The notes: a model not told the origin generated them from the sequence alone. A stretch of DNA of 64,000 nt from an uncultured Collinsella sp. (GCA_900541475.1 UQJV01000002.1:34201-98200); one strand, 5' to 3'; positions 1 through 9,182 are shown, counted from the first letter of the stretch. Translations and numbers: made by a program.

Positions 1-1
1 G

Positions 2-268
2 CTGGCAAATCGTGACGACTTTGAGCTCGATTCGCTCGATGCCGCCTATACCGATCTGATGGGTCGCGAGGTGGTCGACGAGCGTTTCGGTTCGCTCGGC
101 ACGATTGTCGAGATCATGTCGACGCCCGCCAACGATGTTTGGGTTGTCGAGGGCGATCGGTACGGCGAGGTGCTGATTCCCGTGATCGAGCAGGTTGTGC
201 TCGATCTTCCCGATCAGGGGACAATTTCCGTCCACGTTATGGACGGGTTGATTGATATGGACAAGTAG
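2..268 (+). CDS. rimM: Ribosome maturation factor RimM, C-terminal part
   Basis: Reading frame open from the left edge, so only the last 88 codons are present. RimM helps mature the 30S subunit by binding S19 and the 16S head. The visible part fits the C-terminal PRC-barrel region, with a stretch reading VWVVEGDRYGEVLIPVIEQ followed by a short acidic tail. The stop lies 10 bases before trmD, and rimM-trmD is a classic pair. The identification rests on the PRC-like sequence and on this neighbour; the N-terminal domain is outside the window. Confidence 0.85.
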   Translation: MANRDDFELDSLDAAYTDLMGREVVDERFGSLGTIVEIMSTPANDVWVVEGDRYGEVLIPVIEQVVLDLPDQGTISVHVMDGLIDMDK

Positions 269-278
269 GGAGGACAAC

Positions 279-1037
279 ATGCTGATTGAGACCCTTTCGG
301 TCTTTCCCGAGATGTTTGAGCCCGTCATGTCCACATCGATCTTGGGCCGCGCCCGCAAGGCCGGCCTTTTTGATTTTAAGGCCTATAACCTGCGCGACTG
401 GACGCACGACCGCCATCGTACCGTCGATGACGAGCCGTACGGCGGCGGGCAGGGCATGCTTATGAAGGTCGAGCCCATCGCCGAGGCCATCGAGGCTATT
501 AGTTCCGAGGGTCCCAAGCCCACCGTGGTGTTCTTTACGCCCTGCGGCGAACCCTTTACGCAGCATGTGGCCGAGCGCCTGCTCAAAAGCGAGCGCCTGC
601 TGTTTGTTTGCAGCCGCTACGAGGGCGTCGACGAGCGCGCTTATGCGTATGCCGACGAGCGCCTGTCGATCGGCGACTACGTGCTTACGGGCGGCGAGCT
701 TCCCGCTATGGTCGTTGCCGATGCCGTCGTACGTTTGATTCCCGGCGCCCTTGGTGACGAGATGAGCAATGTCGATGAGTCGTTCTCGACTGCCGAGGAC
801 GGTGGCCTGCTCGAGTACGCGCAGTACACCCGTCCCGCCGAGTTCAACGGCGAGGGCGTGCCGCCGGTGCTCGTGAGCGGTGACCATGCCAAGGTTGACG
901 CCTGGCGCCGTAAGAATGCCATCGAGCGCACCTGCCGCTGGCGTCCCGACCTGATCGAGACGGCGCGGCTTACGCCCGAGGAGCGCGCATACGCGCAGGA
1001 CATCCTGGACGCATCGTATTCGCAGAGCAAGGAGTGA
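279..1037 (+). CDS. trmD: tRNA (guanine-N1-)-methyltransferase TrmD
   Basis: Makes m1G37 in tRNAs that have G36, using S-adenosylmethionine, and prevents +1 frameshifting. The 252-residue product is typical. It starts MLIETLSVFPEMFEP and has the SPOUT trefoil-knot segment YEGVDERAYAYADERLSIGD followed by YVLTGGELPA. The ATG at 279 follows AGGGAGG at 267-273; an upstream in-frame ATG at 252 lies inside rimM and lacks a ribosome binding site. The gene sits directly behind rimM and its stop is 3 bases before the lepB start. Confidence 0.97.
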   Translation: MLIETLSVFPEMFEPVMSTSILGRARKAGLFDFKAYNLRDWTHDRHRTVDDEPYGGGQGMLMKVEPIAEAIEAISSEGPKPTVVFFTPCGEPFTQHVAERLLKSERLLFVCSRYEGVDERAYAYADERLSIGDYVLTGGELPAMVVADAVVRLIPGALGDEMSNVDESFSTAEDGGLLEYAQYTRPAEFNGEGVPPVLVSGDHAKVDAWRRKNAIERTCRWRPDLIETARLTPEERAYAQDILDASYSQSKE

Positions 1038-1039
1038 GA

Positions 1040-1603
1040 ATGGTTCCATCGCAGCATTCCGTGCTAAAGGGTGCGTTTGAGTGGATCGTGGTCGTCGCGA
1101 TCGCACTGGTCGCCACCTTCCTGATTCGCTCGTTTGTGGTCGAACCCTTTGTGGTGCCCACCGGCTCCATGGAGTCCACGATCGAGATCGGCGACCAGAT
1201 CCTGGCGCAAAAGGTGAGCCTTAAGCTCGGCCAGCCTGTCAGCCAAGGCGATATCGTGGTGTTCCACAACCCCGATGTCACCTCCGAGCACGATGTTCTC
1301 GTCAAGCGTGTTATTGCCACGGCCGGCCAGACGGTCGACCTTCGGGACGGCAAGGTGGTCGTTGACGGCCAGGCGCTCGACGAGGACTACACGACCGGCA
1401 TGAGCTGGCCGCTTTCGGTCCAGGCTCCCGGCGCTCAGGTAAGCTATCCCTACACCGTTCCCGACGGGTGCGTGTGGGTGATGGGCGACAACCGCGAAAA
1501 CTCTGCCGACTCACGTTACTTTGGTCCCGTCGATCGCTCTGATTTGATCGCCGTGGCGCTTGTGCGCTACTGGCCGCTCAACCGCATCGGCGCTATCGAC
1601 TAA
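1040..1603 (+). CDS. lepB: Signal peptidase I
   Basis: Membrane serine protease that removes signal peptides from exported proteins. The 187-residue product has one N-terminal membrane segment (about residues 15-33). The catalytic Ser43 is in PTGSMEST, the catalytic Lys89 in DVLVKRVIA, and the conserved box GDNRENSADSR lies near the C-terminus. ATG at 1040 is preferred: GGAG at 1031-1034 is well spaced, whereas a GTG at 1034 would overlap it. In many Firmicutes and Actinobacteria lepB follows rplS; here glyQS, the PPDK regulator and ppdK lie between the two. Confidence 0.95.
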   Translation: MVPSQHSVLKGAFEWIVVVAIALVATFLIRSFVVEPFVVPTGSMESTIEIGDQILAQKVSLKLGQPVSQGDIVVFHNPDVTSEHDVLVKRVIATAGQTVDLRDGKVVVDGQALDEDYTTGMSWPLSVQAPGAQVSYPYTVPDGCVWVMGDNRENSADSRYFGPVDRSDLIAVALVRYWPLNRIGAID

Positions 1604-1662
1604 AAACCGCTATAGTACAGTACCTAACCGTGTAATCGTTTCGACGAGGGGATATTAGAGGC

Positions 1663-2574
1663 ATGAACGCTTCATCGCTTTCCTTCCAAGACATCATCCT
1701 GCGTCTCCAGCAGTACTGGGGCGAGCAGGGCTGCGTCATTATGCAGCCCTATGACTCTGAGGTCGGTGCCGGTACCTTCCACACCGCGACCACGCTGCGC
1801 TCGCTCGGTCCCGCCGAGTGGCGCACCTGCTACGCTCAGCCTTGCCGCCGTCCCGCCGACGGCCGCTACGGCGAGAACCCCAACCGCATGCAGCACTACT
1901 ATCAGTTCCAGGTGCTCATCAAGCCGTCGCCGGTCAACGCCCAGGAGCTCTACCTGGGTTCGCTGGCTGCCATTGGCCTGGACCCCAACGACCATGACGT
2001 CCGTTTTGTCGAGGACGACTGGGAGAGCCCGACCCTGGGCGCCTGGGGCCTTGGCTGGGAGGTCTGGCTTAACGGCATGGAGGTCACGCAGTTCACGTAC
2101 TTCCAGCAGGTGGGCGGCATCGAGGTCGACCCCGTGCCCGTCGAGATCACCTACGGCCTGGAGCGCATCGCCATGTACGCCCAGGGCGTCAACTCCGTCT
2201 ATGACTTGGTGTGGAGCTATCTGCCCGACGGCACGCCTATGACTTATGGCGACGTGTTCCTGGAGAACGAGCGTGAGTTTAGCGCCTACAACTTTGAGGT
2301 CGCCAACGTCGAGATGATGCGTCAGAAGTTTGACGACTACGAGGCCGAGTGTCATTCCTGCCTTGAGCGCAAGCTGCCGCTGCCCGCATACGACTGCGTC
2401 ATGAAGTGCAGCCATGCCTTCAACCTGCTCGATGCCCGCGGCGCACTATCCGCGGTCGAGCGTGCCAACTACATCCTGCGCGTCCGCGCCGTCGCCAAGG
2501 CGTGCTGCGAGGCCTATATGGCCGAGGTCGCCGGAGTCAACGAGAATGCCGACCAGGAAGGCGAGGTGGCGTAA
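1663..2574 (+). CDS. glyQ: Glycyl-tRNA synthetase alpha subunit
   Basis: Catalytic alpha chain of the bacterial alpha2beta2 glycyl-tRNA synthetase. The 303-residue length is usual. The family hallmark LSFQDIILRLQQYWGEQGC is at the N-terminus, followed by the class II core GAGTFHTATTLRSLGP and NPNRMQHYYQFQV. The GlyQS type is common in Firmicutes, whereas many Actinobacteria use the single-chain GlyRS. A TATAGT at 1611-1616 could be a -10 element in the 59-base gap after lepB. That gap is too short for a T-box. Confidence 0.97.
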   Translation: MNASSLSFQDIILRLQQYWGEQGCVIMQPYDSEVGAGTFHTATTLRSLGPAEWRTCYAQPCRRPADGRYGENPNRMQHYYQFQVLIKPSPVNAQELYLGSLAAIGLDPNDHDVRFVEDDWESPTLGAWGLGWEVWLNGMEVTQFTYFQQVGGIEVDPVPVEITYGLERIAMYAQGVNSVYDLVWSYLPDGTPMTYGDVFLENEREFSAYNFEVANVEMMRQKFDDYEAECHSCLERKLPLPAYDCVMKCSHAFNLLDARGALSAVERANYILRVRAVAKACCEAYMAEVAGVNENADQEGEVA

Positions 2575-2577
2575 GCC

Positions 2578-4674
2578 ATGGCAGACGCTAAGGATTTCCT
2601 GTTTGAGATCGGTACGGAGGAAATGCCCTCCGCACCGCTGAGCAATGCCGTCAAGCAGCTTGGCACCATGATCGCCAAGGGTCTCGACGAGGCCGGTCTG
2701 GCCCATGGCGAGGTCCGCGTGATCTCGAGCCCGCGTCGCCTGGCTGCGCTCGTGGCCAACGTCGCCACCGCGACCGATGAGGTCCATGAGGTCAAGCGCG
2801 GCCCTGCGGCAAACATTGCCTTTGATGCCGACGGCAATGCCACCAAGGCCGCCCAGGGGTTTGCCCGCAAGTGCGGTGTGGCTGCCGAGGACCTGGTCCG
2901 TCGCGAGGACACCGACGGTCGCGAGTATGTGTTCGCCGAGAAGAACATTCCCTCCGCACCGGCTACGCCGATCCTGACGGCCCTGTGCGAGAAGACTATC
3001 GCTGGCCTGCAGTGGCCCAACTATCGCAGCCAGCGTTGGGGCCACGAGCACGCTACGTTTGTTCGTCCGGTCCGTTGGATCTGCTGCCTTCTGGGCGAAG
3101 ACGTCGTGCCCGTGTCGTTTGCCGATGTGACGAGTGGCAACACCACGCGTGGTCATCGCGTACTTGGCCCCGGTGACCATGTGGTCGCCAGCCCCGCCGT
3201 CTACGAGCAGGTGCTCGAGGACGCCGGTGTGCTTTCTGCCGAGCGTCGTCGTAAGGCCATCCTTGCCGGTATCGCCGAGGTCGAGGCTGCTCGCCCCGGT
3301 TGCCATGTCGACACGCCCAAGAAGGTTTTTGAGGAGGTCATCAACCTCTGCGAGTGGCCGACGGTGCTCGTCGGTACCTTCGATGAGGAGTTCCTCAAGG
3401 TCCCGCATGAGATCATCTGCGAGTCCATGCTCACCAACCAGCGCTACTTCCCGATCTATGATGGCGAGGGCAAGCTTACGCGTGAGTTCGTGGTCGTCTC
3501 CAACAGCAAGCCCGAGAACGCCGAGCGCGTGATCGACGGCAACGAGCGCGTCGTGCGCGCCCGTCTGGACGACGCCAAGTTCTTCTACGAGGAGGACCTG
3601 AAGATCTCCCTCGACGAGTTCCGCGAGCGTCTGGCCAAGGTCGCCTTCCAGGAGAAGCTCGGTAGCGTGCTCGCCAAGTCCGAGCGCATTGAGCAGCTCG
3701 CACTCGCCATCGCTCGCGAGGCCCATCTGGGCGCCCACCTTGCCGCCGATGCCGCTCGCGCCGCTCACCTGTGCAAGGCCGACCTGGTATCCAACGCCGT
3801 CGTCGAGTTCACGAGCCAGCAGGGCGTGATGGGCGGTTACTACGCTATCGCGATGGGGGAGAACGACGAGGTCGCCCACGCCATCCGCGATCACTATCGT
3901 CCCCGCTTTGCAGGCGATGAGCTGCCCGAGGGCACCGCTGGCTGCATCGTGGCCTGTGCCGACAAGCTCGATACCATCGCCGGTATCTTTGCCATCGGCG
4001 AGCCTCCGACCGGCTCTTCGGACCCGTACGCGCTGCGTCGCGCCGCTATCGGCATTATCAACATCCTGCGCGATCGTCTGCCGATCGACCCCACGTCGCT
4101 GATCGACTTTGCCCTTGAGCTCTATAGCGAGCAAGGCATTGAGTTCGACTCCGCCGAGGTCGCCCAACAGGTCCGTGACTTCTTCCATGGCCGCCTGGTG
4201 AGCATGGCCCGCGACGAGAAGATTCCTGCCGATACCGTCGCCGCCGTCTCTGCGGTGCACATCATCGCCCCGTCGGTCTTCTTCGCCCGCTGCGCCGCCC
4301 TCGACGAAGCCCGCAAGAACGATGCCGAGACCTTCGACAACCTGGCTACCGCCTATGCCCGCGCCGCGCACATCTCCAAGCCCGAGCTGGGTGCGGAGTA
4401 CGACCGCAGCCTGATGGGCGAGGTCGAGCTCGCGCTCGCCGACGCCTCCGAGGCTGCTCAGATCGCCGTCGATGCTGCTCTCGCCGCCGAGGATTACCCG
4501 GCCGCATTTGCCGCCCTTGCAGCTCTGCGCGCCCCCATCGACCGCTTCTTCGACGAGGTTATGGTCATGGACAAGGACGAGCAGCTCCGCGATAATCGCC
4601 TTAAGCTGCTCAACCGCTTTGAGGCCGTTTTCTCCGGCATCGCAAACATCGGTGAGCTTGCTCGCAAAAAGTAA
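2578..4674 (+). CDS. glyS: Glycyl-tRNA synthetase beta subunit
   Basis: Beta chain of GlyRS, required for tRNA(Gly) binding. The product has 698 residues, the usual size. It begins with the family signature FLFEIGTEEMPS, has an internal HD-type region, and ends in a helical anticodon-binding domain containing FFDEVMVMDKDEQLRDNRL. Only three bases separate it from glyQ, so the two are co-translated. A 763-codon antisense frame overlaps it but is a codon-bias shadow. Confidence 0.97.
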   Translation: MADAKDFLFEIGTEEMPSAPLSNAVKQLGTMIAKGLDEAGLAHGEVRVISSPRRLAALVANVATATDEVHEVKRGPAANIAFDADGNATKAAQGFARKCGVAAEDLVRREDTDGREYVFAEKNIPSAPATPILTALCEKTIAGLQWPNYRSQRWGHEHATFVRPVRWICCLLGEDVVPVSFADVTSGNTTRGHRVLGPGDHVVASPAVYEQVLEDAGVLSAERRRKAILAGIAEVEAARPGCHVDTPKKVFEEVINLCEWPTVLVGTFDEEFLKVPHEIICESMLTNQRYFPIYDGEGKLTREFVVVSNSKPENAERVIDGNERVVRARLDDAKFFYEEDLKISLDEFRERLAKVAFQEKLGSVLAKSERIEQLALAIAREAHLGAHLAADAARAAHLCKADLVSNAVVEFTSQQGVMGGYYAIAMGENDEVAHAIRDHYRPRFAGDELPEGTAGCIVACADKLDTIAGIFAIGEPPTGSSDPYALRRAAIGIINILRDRLPIDPTSLIDFALELYSEQGIEFDSAEVAQQVRDFFHGRLVSMARDEKIPADTVAAVSAVHIIAPSVFFARCAALDEARKNDAETFDNLATAYARAAHISKPELGAEYDRSLMGEVELALADASEAAQIAVDAALAAEDYPAAFAALAALRAPIDRFFDEVMVMDKDEQLRDNRLKLLNRFEAVFSGIANIGELARKK

Positions 4675-4708
4675 GCTAGCCTGCGCATAAGCGCAAAAGG
4701 AGCCCCGC

Positions 4709-5584
4709 ATGGATTGCCCGGTCACCGCTCGTCCCACCGTTATCGTTATCTCCGACTCGCTCGGTGATACCGCTTGTGAGGTGGTGCTTGCGGCGTCCGG
4801 GCAATTTGATGAAGGGGCTTTTCATCTCTTGCGCCTGCCCAAGGTGACCTCGGTGGAGCAGGTTAAATCGTTTGTGGGTCCGCGTGTTGATGCGGACCAT
4901 CGCGATATTGCCGTGTTCCACACCATTGTCGATCCGGCGCTTCGCGCCCGCGTGCTCGATTACCTGGGCATGCTGCATATCCGTTCGGTCGACTTGATCG
5001 GCCCGACACTTGCCGTGCTTTCGTCGCTCATCGGTGCGTCGCCCAAGGGCGTTGCAGGCGTGATTCACAAGACCGATGACCGCTATTTCCATCGCATCGA
5101 GGCCATGGAGTATTTTGTTGAGCACGACGACGGGCGCGGTTGCGACGATCTGTCGGGTGCCGATATCGTGCTGCTGGGCGTATCGCGCACGTCCAAGACG
5201 CCGCTGTCGATGTATTTGGCCTATCAGGGTTACAAGGTTGCCAATGTTCCTTTGGCCCATGGCATGGAGCCACCGAAGTCAATTTACGAGGTCGACCCGA
5301 TGCGGTTGTTTGGCCTGATTTCGACTGTCGATGTGATCTCCGGGATTCGCGATAGCCGCTTGGGCGATGATTACACCCGTGCCGTTGCCGGCTCCTATGC
5401 CGAGCCCGAGAGCGTACGCAGCGAGCTCGAGGAAGCCCGCGCTCTCATGAAGCGCCTGGGCTGCTTTGTGGTGCGTACCGACGGCAAGGCGATCGAGGAG
5501 AGCGCCTCCGAGATCATAAGTCACTTGGTTGAAATCCAAGAAGCCCGTGCCCGCCGCGCCACCCGCCGAGCCCACCAAAGCTAG
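4709..5584 (+). CDS. PPDK regulatory protein (bifunctional kinase/pyrophosphorylase, DUF299)
   Basis: ADP-dependent kinase and Pi-dependent pyrophosphorylase that switches pyruvate phosphate dikinase (or, in other lineages, PEP synthase) off and on by modifying a threonine next to its catalytic histidine. The 291-residue product starts TVIVISDSLGDTACEV and carries the P-loop-like GVSRTSKTPLSMYLA. The next gene, ppdK, points to PPDK rather than PEP synthase as the partner. AAAAGGAG at about 4695-4702 precedes the ATG. The family is known; the partner choice is inference from adjacency. Confidence 0.93.
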   Translation: MDCPVTARPTVIVISDSLGDTACEVVLAASGQFDEGAFHLLRLPKVTSVEQVKSFVGPRVDADHRDIAVFHTIVDPALRARVLDYLGMLHIRSVDLIGPTLAVLSSLIGASPKGVAGVIHKTDDRYFHRIEAMEYFVEHDDGRGCDDLSGADIVLLGVSRTSKTPLSMYLAYQGYKVANVPLAHGMEPPKSIYEVDPMRLFGLISTVDVISGIRDSRLGDDYTRAVAGSYAEPESVRSELEEARALMKRLGCFVVRTDGKAIEESASEIISHLVEIQEARARRATRRAHQS

Positions 5585-5881
5585 CTTATTGGGATAGCTA
5601 AAAATGCCCCGTCTAAAAAAGACTACCTAAAATAATGCACGATAATGGTAAAGCGATTTAGCAAGATACTTGCATTTGACCTGCAATTCTCTTGCATTGG
5701 TATCTTCATAAGGTAACCAACTTTACCTACCGTTTACCGCCACATTTACCACGTTTACCAAACCCCGTACCCTCTTCTCATGTCAGCGTGAAACCCGCCG
5801 TATAGTTCCTTCACGGCCCGCATCCGGCGGGTCGATTCGTCACCACGGTCGTGCGCGAGAGCGTATGGAAGGGGAAGTATC
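5585..5881 (+). promoter_or_regulatory. Repeat-rich regulatory region upstream of ppdK
   Basis: No gene is seen in these 297 bases. GCAAG-ATA-CTTGC is a perfect palindrome at 5661-5673. TTGCA-N7-TGCAA lies at 5670-5686, and CTTGCATT is repeated at 5669-5676 and 5691-5698, 22 bases apart. Downstream, TTTACC occurs four times at 5722, 5733, 5745 and 5754, with inverted copy GGTAAA at 5647 and another TTTACC at 5901 inside the ppdK start region. The roughly helical spacing suggests cooperative binding of a regulator to ppdK control DNA. No regulator can be named. Confidence 0.5.
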
Positions 5882-8632
5882 GTGAGCGATTGCAAGAGGG
5901 TTTACCGTTTTGGAACCGACGCCCAGGGCACCTGCGTCACTGAGGGCGACAAATCCATGAACTTCGTGCTTGGCGGCAAGGGCGCAAACCTAGCCGAGAT
6001 GAGCCGCATCGGCCTGCCGGTTCCCGGTGGCTTTACCATTACCTGCCAGACCTGTGTCGAGTACTCCGGTGCCGGCAACGTCTGGCCCGAAGGTGCACTC
6101 GATGAGATCGTTGCTGCCGAGGCCGACCTCGAGGCCCGCTGCGGCAAGAAGCTCGGCGACGCCTCCGATCCGCTGCTCGTATCGGTGCGCTCGGGCGCTC
6201 CGTTCTCCATGCCCGGCATGATGGACACGGTCCTCAACTTGGGCCTCAACGACGACTCCGTTCAGGGCCTCATCGCCCAGACGCAAAACCCGCGCTTTGC
6301 CTGGGACAGCTACCGCCGCTTTATCCAGATGTTCTCCAACGTCGTTATGGGCGTCGATTCCGACCTGTTCGAGAACGCCCTGACCCAGGCCCGCCTGGTT
6401 GCCGGTGTTCGCGTCGATTCCGAGCTTTCAGCCGAGGACCTGCAGGAGCTCGTCGAGACTTTCAAGGGCATTTACTCAGACAACGTTGAGGCCGCTCTGT
6501 ACCCCGAGCTCGAGGTCGCGGACGGCAAGCCCGTCTTCCCGCGCGATCCGGAGCTCCAGCTGCGCCTTGCCATTCAGGCCGTCTTTGGCAGCTGGATGAA
6601 CGAGCGTGCCCGCATCTACCGCAAGCAGCATGGCATTTCCGACGATCTCGGCACCGCCGTCAACGTGCAGGCCATAGTCTTTGGCAACAAGGGCGATACC
6701 TCTGCGACCGGCGTCGCCTTTACGCGCAACCCGGCCGACGGCACCAAGGAGTTCTACGGTGACTTTTTGGTTAACGCCCAGGGTGAGGACGTTGTCGCCG
6801 GCATCCGCAACACCGAGCCCATTGCCGACCTCAAGGCCACCCCGGGCCTCGAGTCTGCAGGTGAGGAGCTCGAGCGCGTGTTCCTGACGCTCGAGGACCA
6901 TTACCGCGATATGTGCGATATCGAGTTCACCATCGAGCAGGGCAAGCTCTGGATGCTCCAGACCCGCGTGGGCAAGCGCACTGCCACCGCCGCCCTGCGC
7001 ATTGCCATCGAAATGGTCGAGGAGGGTCTGATCACCCGCGAGGAGGCTGTGGGCCGCATCGATCCCGCGCAGCTCGACCAGCTCCTGCACCCGCAGTTCG
7101 ACTCCTCCAAGAAGTACGAGCCGCTCGCATGCGGCCTTAACGCCAGTCCCGGTGCCGCCGTGGGCGAGGTCGTGTTCTCGAGCGATGACGCCGTCGCGCG
7201 TTCTGCCGAGGGCCATAAGGTCATTCTGGTCCGCTGGGAGACCAACCCCGACGACCTGAAGGGTATGGTCGCCGCCGAGGGTATCCTGACCAGCCACGGT
7301 GGCAAGACGAGCCATGCCGCCGTTATCGCTCGCGGTATGGGCACGCCCTGCGTCTGCGGCGTCGAGCGCTTCCACATCGACGCCGCCGAGAAGGTCGTGC
7401 GCATCGAGGGCAGCGACCGCGTGCTGCATGAGGGCGATGTCATCTCCATCGACGGCACCCAGGGTATCGTCGTCGACGGCGCCGTTGATCTGGTTTCGGC
7501 CGAGCTCACCGGCGACCTGGACACCATCCTGTCCTGGGCCGACGAGATTCGTCAGGACGAGACCGGCGGCCACGCCAACCATGTGCGCGTCAACGCCGAC
7601 AACCCCGAGGATGCCGCGCTCGCCCTCGAGTTTGGCGCCGAGGCTATCGGCCTGTGCCGCACCGAGCACATGTTCCTGGGCGACCGCAAAAACATCATCC
7701 AGAGCTTCATCCTGTCCGATGATGAGGCCGTGAAGCAGCAGGCCCTGGCTGACCTGCTCAAGGTTCAGACTGAGGACTTCCTGGCGATGTTCAAGACCAT
7801 GTCCGGTCGCGATGTGGTCGTCCGCCTGCTCGATCCGCCGCTGCATGAGTTCCTGGATAATCCTCGCGAGCTCGAGGTCGCCATCACCAAGAAGGAAGCC
7901 GCTGGCGCCAGCGAGGAAGAGCTTGCCGTCCTACGTGCCCGACTGCGTCGTATCGACGGCATGGTCGAGTCGAACCCCATGCTCGGCTTGCGCGGCGTGC
8001 GCCTGTCCGTTGTCTTTGGCGACCTGCCACTCATGCAAGTTCGCGCTGTCGCCACGGCAGCCGCCCGCCTTATTAAGGAGGGCGTCGATCCGCGTCCCGA
8101 GATCATGGTTCCGCTTGTCTCCATTACGGCGGAGCATGTCCAGACCCGCGAGGTCATCGAGCGCGTGATCGCCGAGGTTTCTGCCGAGGAGGGCGTCGAG
8201 CTCAATATTCCCGTGGGCACGATGCTCGAGCTGCCGCGCTCCTGTATGGTCGCCGACGAGATCGCTCAGCACGCCGACTTCTTCTGCTTTGGCACCAACG
8301 ACCTTACGCAGACGACCTTCGGCTTCTCTCGCGAGGACGCCGAGGCCAAGTTCATCCCCCTGTACATGCACAAGAAGATCTTGAAAGACAACCCCTTCGA
8401 GACCATCGACTCGGCGGTACTCGAGCTGGTGCGCATGGCCGTTGAGAAGGGTCGCACCACCAACCCCGACATGCACTTTGGCGTGTGCGGCGAGCACGGC
8501 GGCGACCCCAAATCCATTAAGGACCTGTTCAACGTGGCCGACGTGGACTATGTGTCCTGTTCGCCCTATCGCGTACCCCTCGCACGTCTTGCGGCCGCGC
8601 AGGCCAAGCTCGAGGCGAAGCGCTCCGCCTAA
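5882..8632 (+). CDS. ppdK: Pyruvate, phosphate dikinase
   Basis: Reversibly converts pyruvate, ATP and Pi to PEP, AMP and PPi. In PPi-using anaerobes it can run in the glycolytic direction. The 916-residue product has the N-terminal nucleotide-grasp domain (GGKGANLAEMSRIGLPVPGG), the swivelling phosphohistidine domain with GGKTSHAAVIARGMG (Thr476 and His478), and the C-terminal PEP/pyruvate TIM barrel ending CGEHGGDPKSI. Thr476 is the expected target of the regulator encoded just upstream. GTG at 5882 follows GGAAGGGGAAG. It is slightly longer than the roughly 875 residues common in bacteria. Confidence 0.97.
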   Translation: MSDCKRVYRFGTDAQGTCVTEGDKSMNFVLGGKGANLAEMSRIGLPVPGGFTITCQTCVEYSGAGNVWPEGALDEIVAAEADLEARCGKKLGDASDPLLVSVRSGAPFSMPGMMDTVLNLGLNDDSVQGLIAQTQNPRFAWDSYRRFIQMFSNVVMGVDSDLFENALTQARLVAGVRVDSELSAEDLQELVETFKGIYSDNVEAALYPELEVADGKPVFPRDPELQLRLAIQAVFGSWMNERARIYRKQHGISDDLGTAVNVQAIVFGNKGDTSATGVAFTRNPADGTKEFYGDFLVNAQGEDVVAGIRNTEPIADLKATPGLESAGEELERVFLTLEDHYRDMCDIEFTIEQGKLWMLQTRVGKRTATAALRIAIEMVEEGLITREEAVGRIDPAQLDQLLHPQFDSSKKYEPLACGLNASPGAAVGEVVFSSDDAVARSAEGHKVILVRWETNPDDLKGMVAAEGILTSHGGKTSHAAVIARGMGTPCVCGVERFHIDAAEKVVRIEGSDRVLHEGDVISIDGTQGIVVDGAVDLVSAELTGDLDTILSWADEIRQDETGGHANHVRVNADNPEDAALALEFGAEAIGLCRTEHMFLGDRKNIIQSFILSDDEAVKQQALADLLKVQTEDFLAMFKTMSGRDVVVRLLDPPLHEFLDNPRELEVAITKKEAAGASEEELAVLRARLRRIDGMVESNPMLGLRGVRLSVVFGDLPLMQVRAVATAAARLIKEGVDPRPEIMVPLVSITAEHVQTREVIERVIAEVSAEEGVELNIPVGTMLELPRSCMVADEIAQHADFFCFGTNDLTQTTFGFSREDAEAKFIPLYMHKKILKDNPFETIDSAVLELVRMAVEKGRTTNPDMHFGVCGEHGGDPKSIKDLFNVADVDYVSCSPYRVPLARLAAAQAKLEAKRSA

Positions 8633-8669
8633 CGTTTTGGGTTTAGACGCCTAGCGTAGCCCCTTCATG

Positions 8670-8697
8670 CCGCCCGTCTCATTCGCGAGGCGGGCGG
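8670..8697 (+). terminator. Intrinsic terminator after ppdK
   Basis: An 11-bp stem (CCGCCCGTCTC pairing with GAGGCGGGCGG, one wobble) with a 6-base loop, followed by T-rich sequence (TTTTGTCTTTTTG at about 8712). It lies 37 bases after the ppdK stop. Confidence 0.65.
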
Positions 8698-8743
8698 TTA
8701 TCATGTGCGGGTTTTGTCTTTTTGTCTGCGTAAAAAATTGTTC

Positions 8744-8771
8744 TTGCAGCAGAAACCCGCGCGTGTATACT
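8744..8771 (+). promoter_or_regulatory. Sigma-70-like promoter of rplS
   Basis: TTGCAG at 8744-8749, a 16-base spacer, and TATACT at 8766-8771, about 65 bases before the rplS ATG. Confidence 0.6.
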
Positions 8772-8792
8772 CGAATACGTTTGTTCAACTAC

Positions 8793-8816
8793 GTGCCGGC
8801 CAAGGTGGTACGGCAC
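8793..8816 (+). promoter_or_regulatory. Hairpin in the rplS 5' leader
   Basis: GTGCCG (8793-8798) pairs with CGGCAC (8811-8816) around a purine-rich loop, between the promoter and the ribosome binding site. It could be an L19 autoregulatory leader, but no known family can be assigned by eye. Confidence 0.35.
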
Positions 8817-8840
8817 CTCTAGAAGAGTAAGGAATTGCAC

Positions 8841-9182
8841 ATGGATTACATCCGCGCAATCGAGCGTCAGCAGATCCGCGAGGACATCCCGCAGGTCCGC
8901 GTTGCCGACAACGTCAAGGTTCACTACCGCATTAAGGAAGGCGACCGCGAGCGCATCCAGGTTTTCCAGGGTGACGTCATCCGCATGGCCGGCGCCGGTG
9001 CCCGTGAGACCTTCACCGTCCGCAAGATTTCCTTCGGTGTCGGTGTTGAGCGTACCTTCCCGCTTCACAGCCCCAAGATCGCCAAGCTCGAGGTCGTCCG
9101 TCATGGTCGCGTCCGTCGCGCCAAGCTGTACTACCTCCGCGACAAGGTGGGCAAGGCTGCTCGCATCCCCGAGAAGCGCTAA
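8841..9182 (+). CDS. rplS: Ribosomal protein L19
   Basis: 50S protein at the 30S/50S interface. The 113-residue product carries the family core RVADNVKVHYRIKEGDRERI and the C-terminal signature RVRRAKLYYLRDKVGKAARI. ATG at 8841 is chosen after AAGGAA at 8829-8834; an in-frame TTG at 8835 overlaps that site. It has its own promoter and terminator, so it is monocistronic here rather than fused to rimM-trmD as is common. Confidence 0.97.
   Translation: MDYIRAIERQQIREDIPQVRVADNVKVHYRIKEGDRERIQVFQGDVIRMAGAGARETFTVRKISFGVGVERTFPLHSPKIAKLEVVRHGRVRRAKLYYLRDKVGKAARIPEKR

Noticed and set aside
1604..1662. T-box riboswitch before glyQ
   Set aside because: The gap is only 59 bases and lacks the specifier and T-box sequences; proS likewise has no gap at all.
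2446..4737. 763-codon minus-strand frame over glyS
   Set aside because: Shadow of glyS; no domain, and it runs across the whole authentic gene.
5722..5759. TTTACC repeats as a CRISPR array
   Set aside because: Repeat units are six bases with spacers of 3-6 bases; no cas genes. They fit regulator sites.
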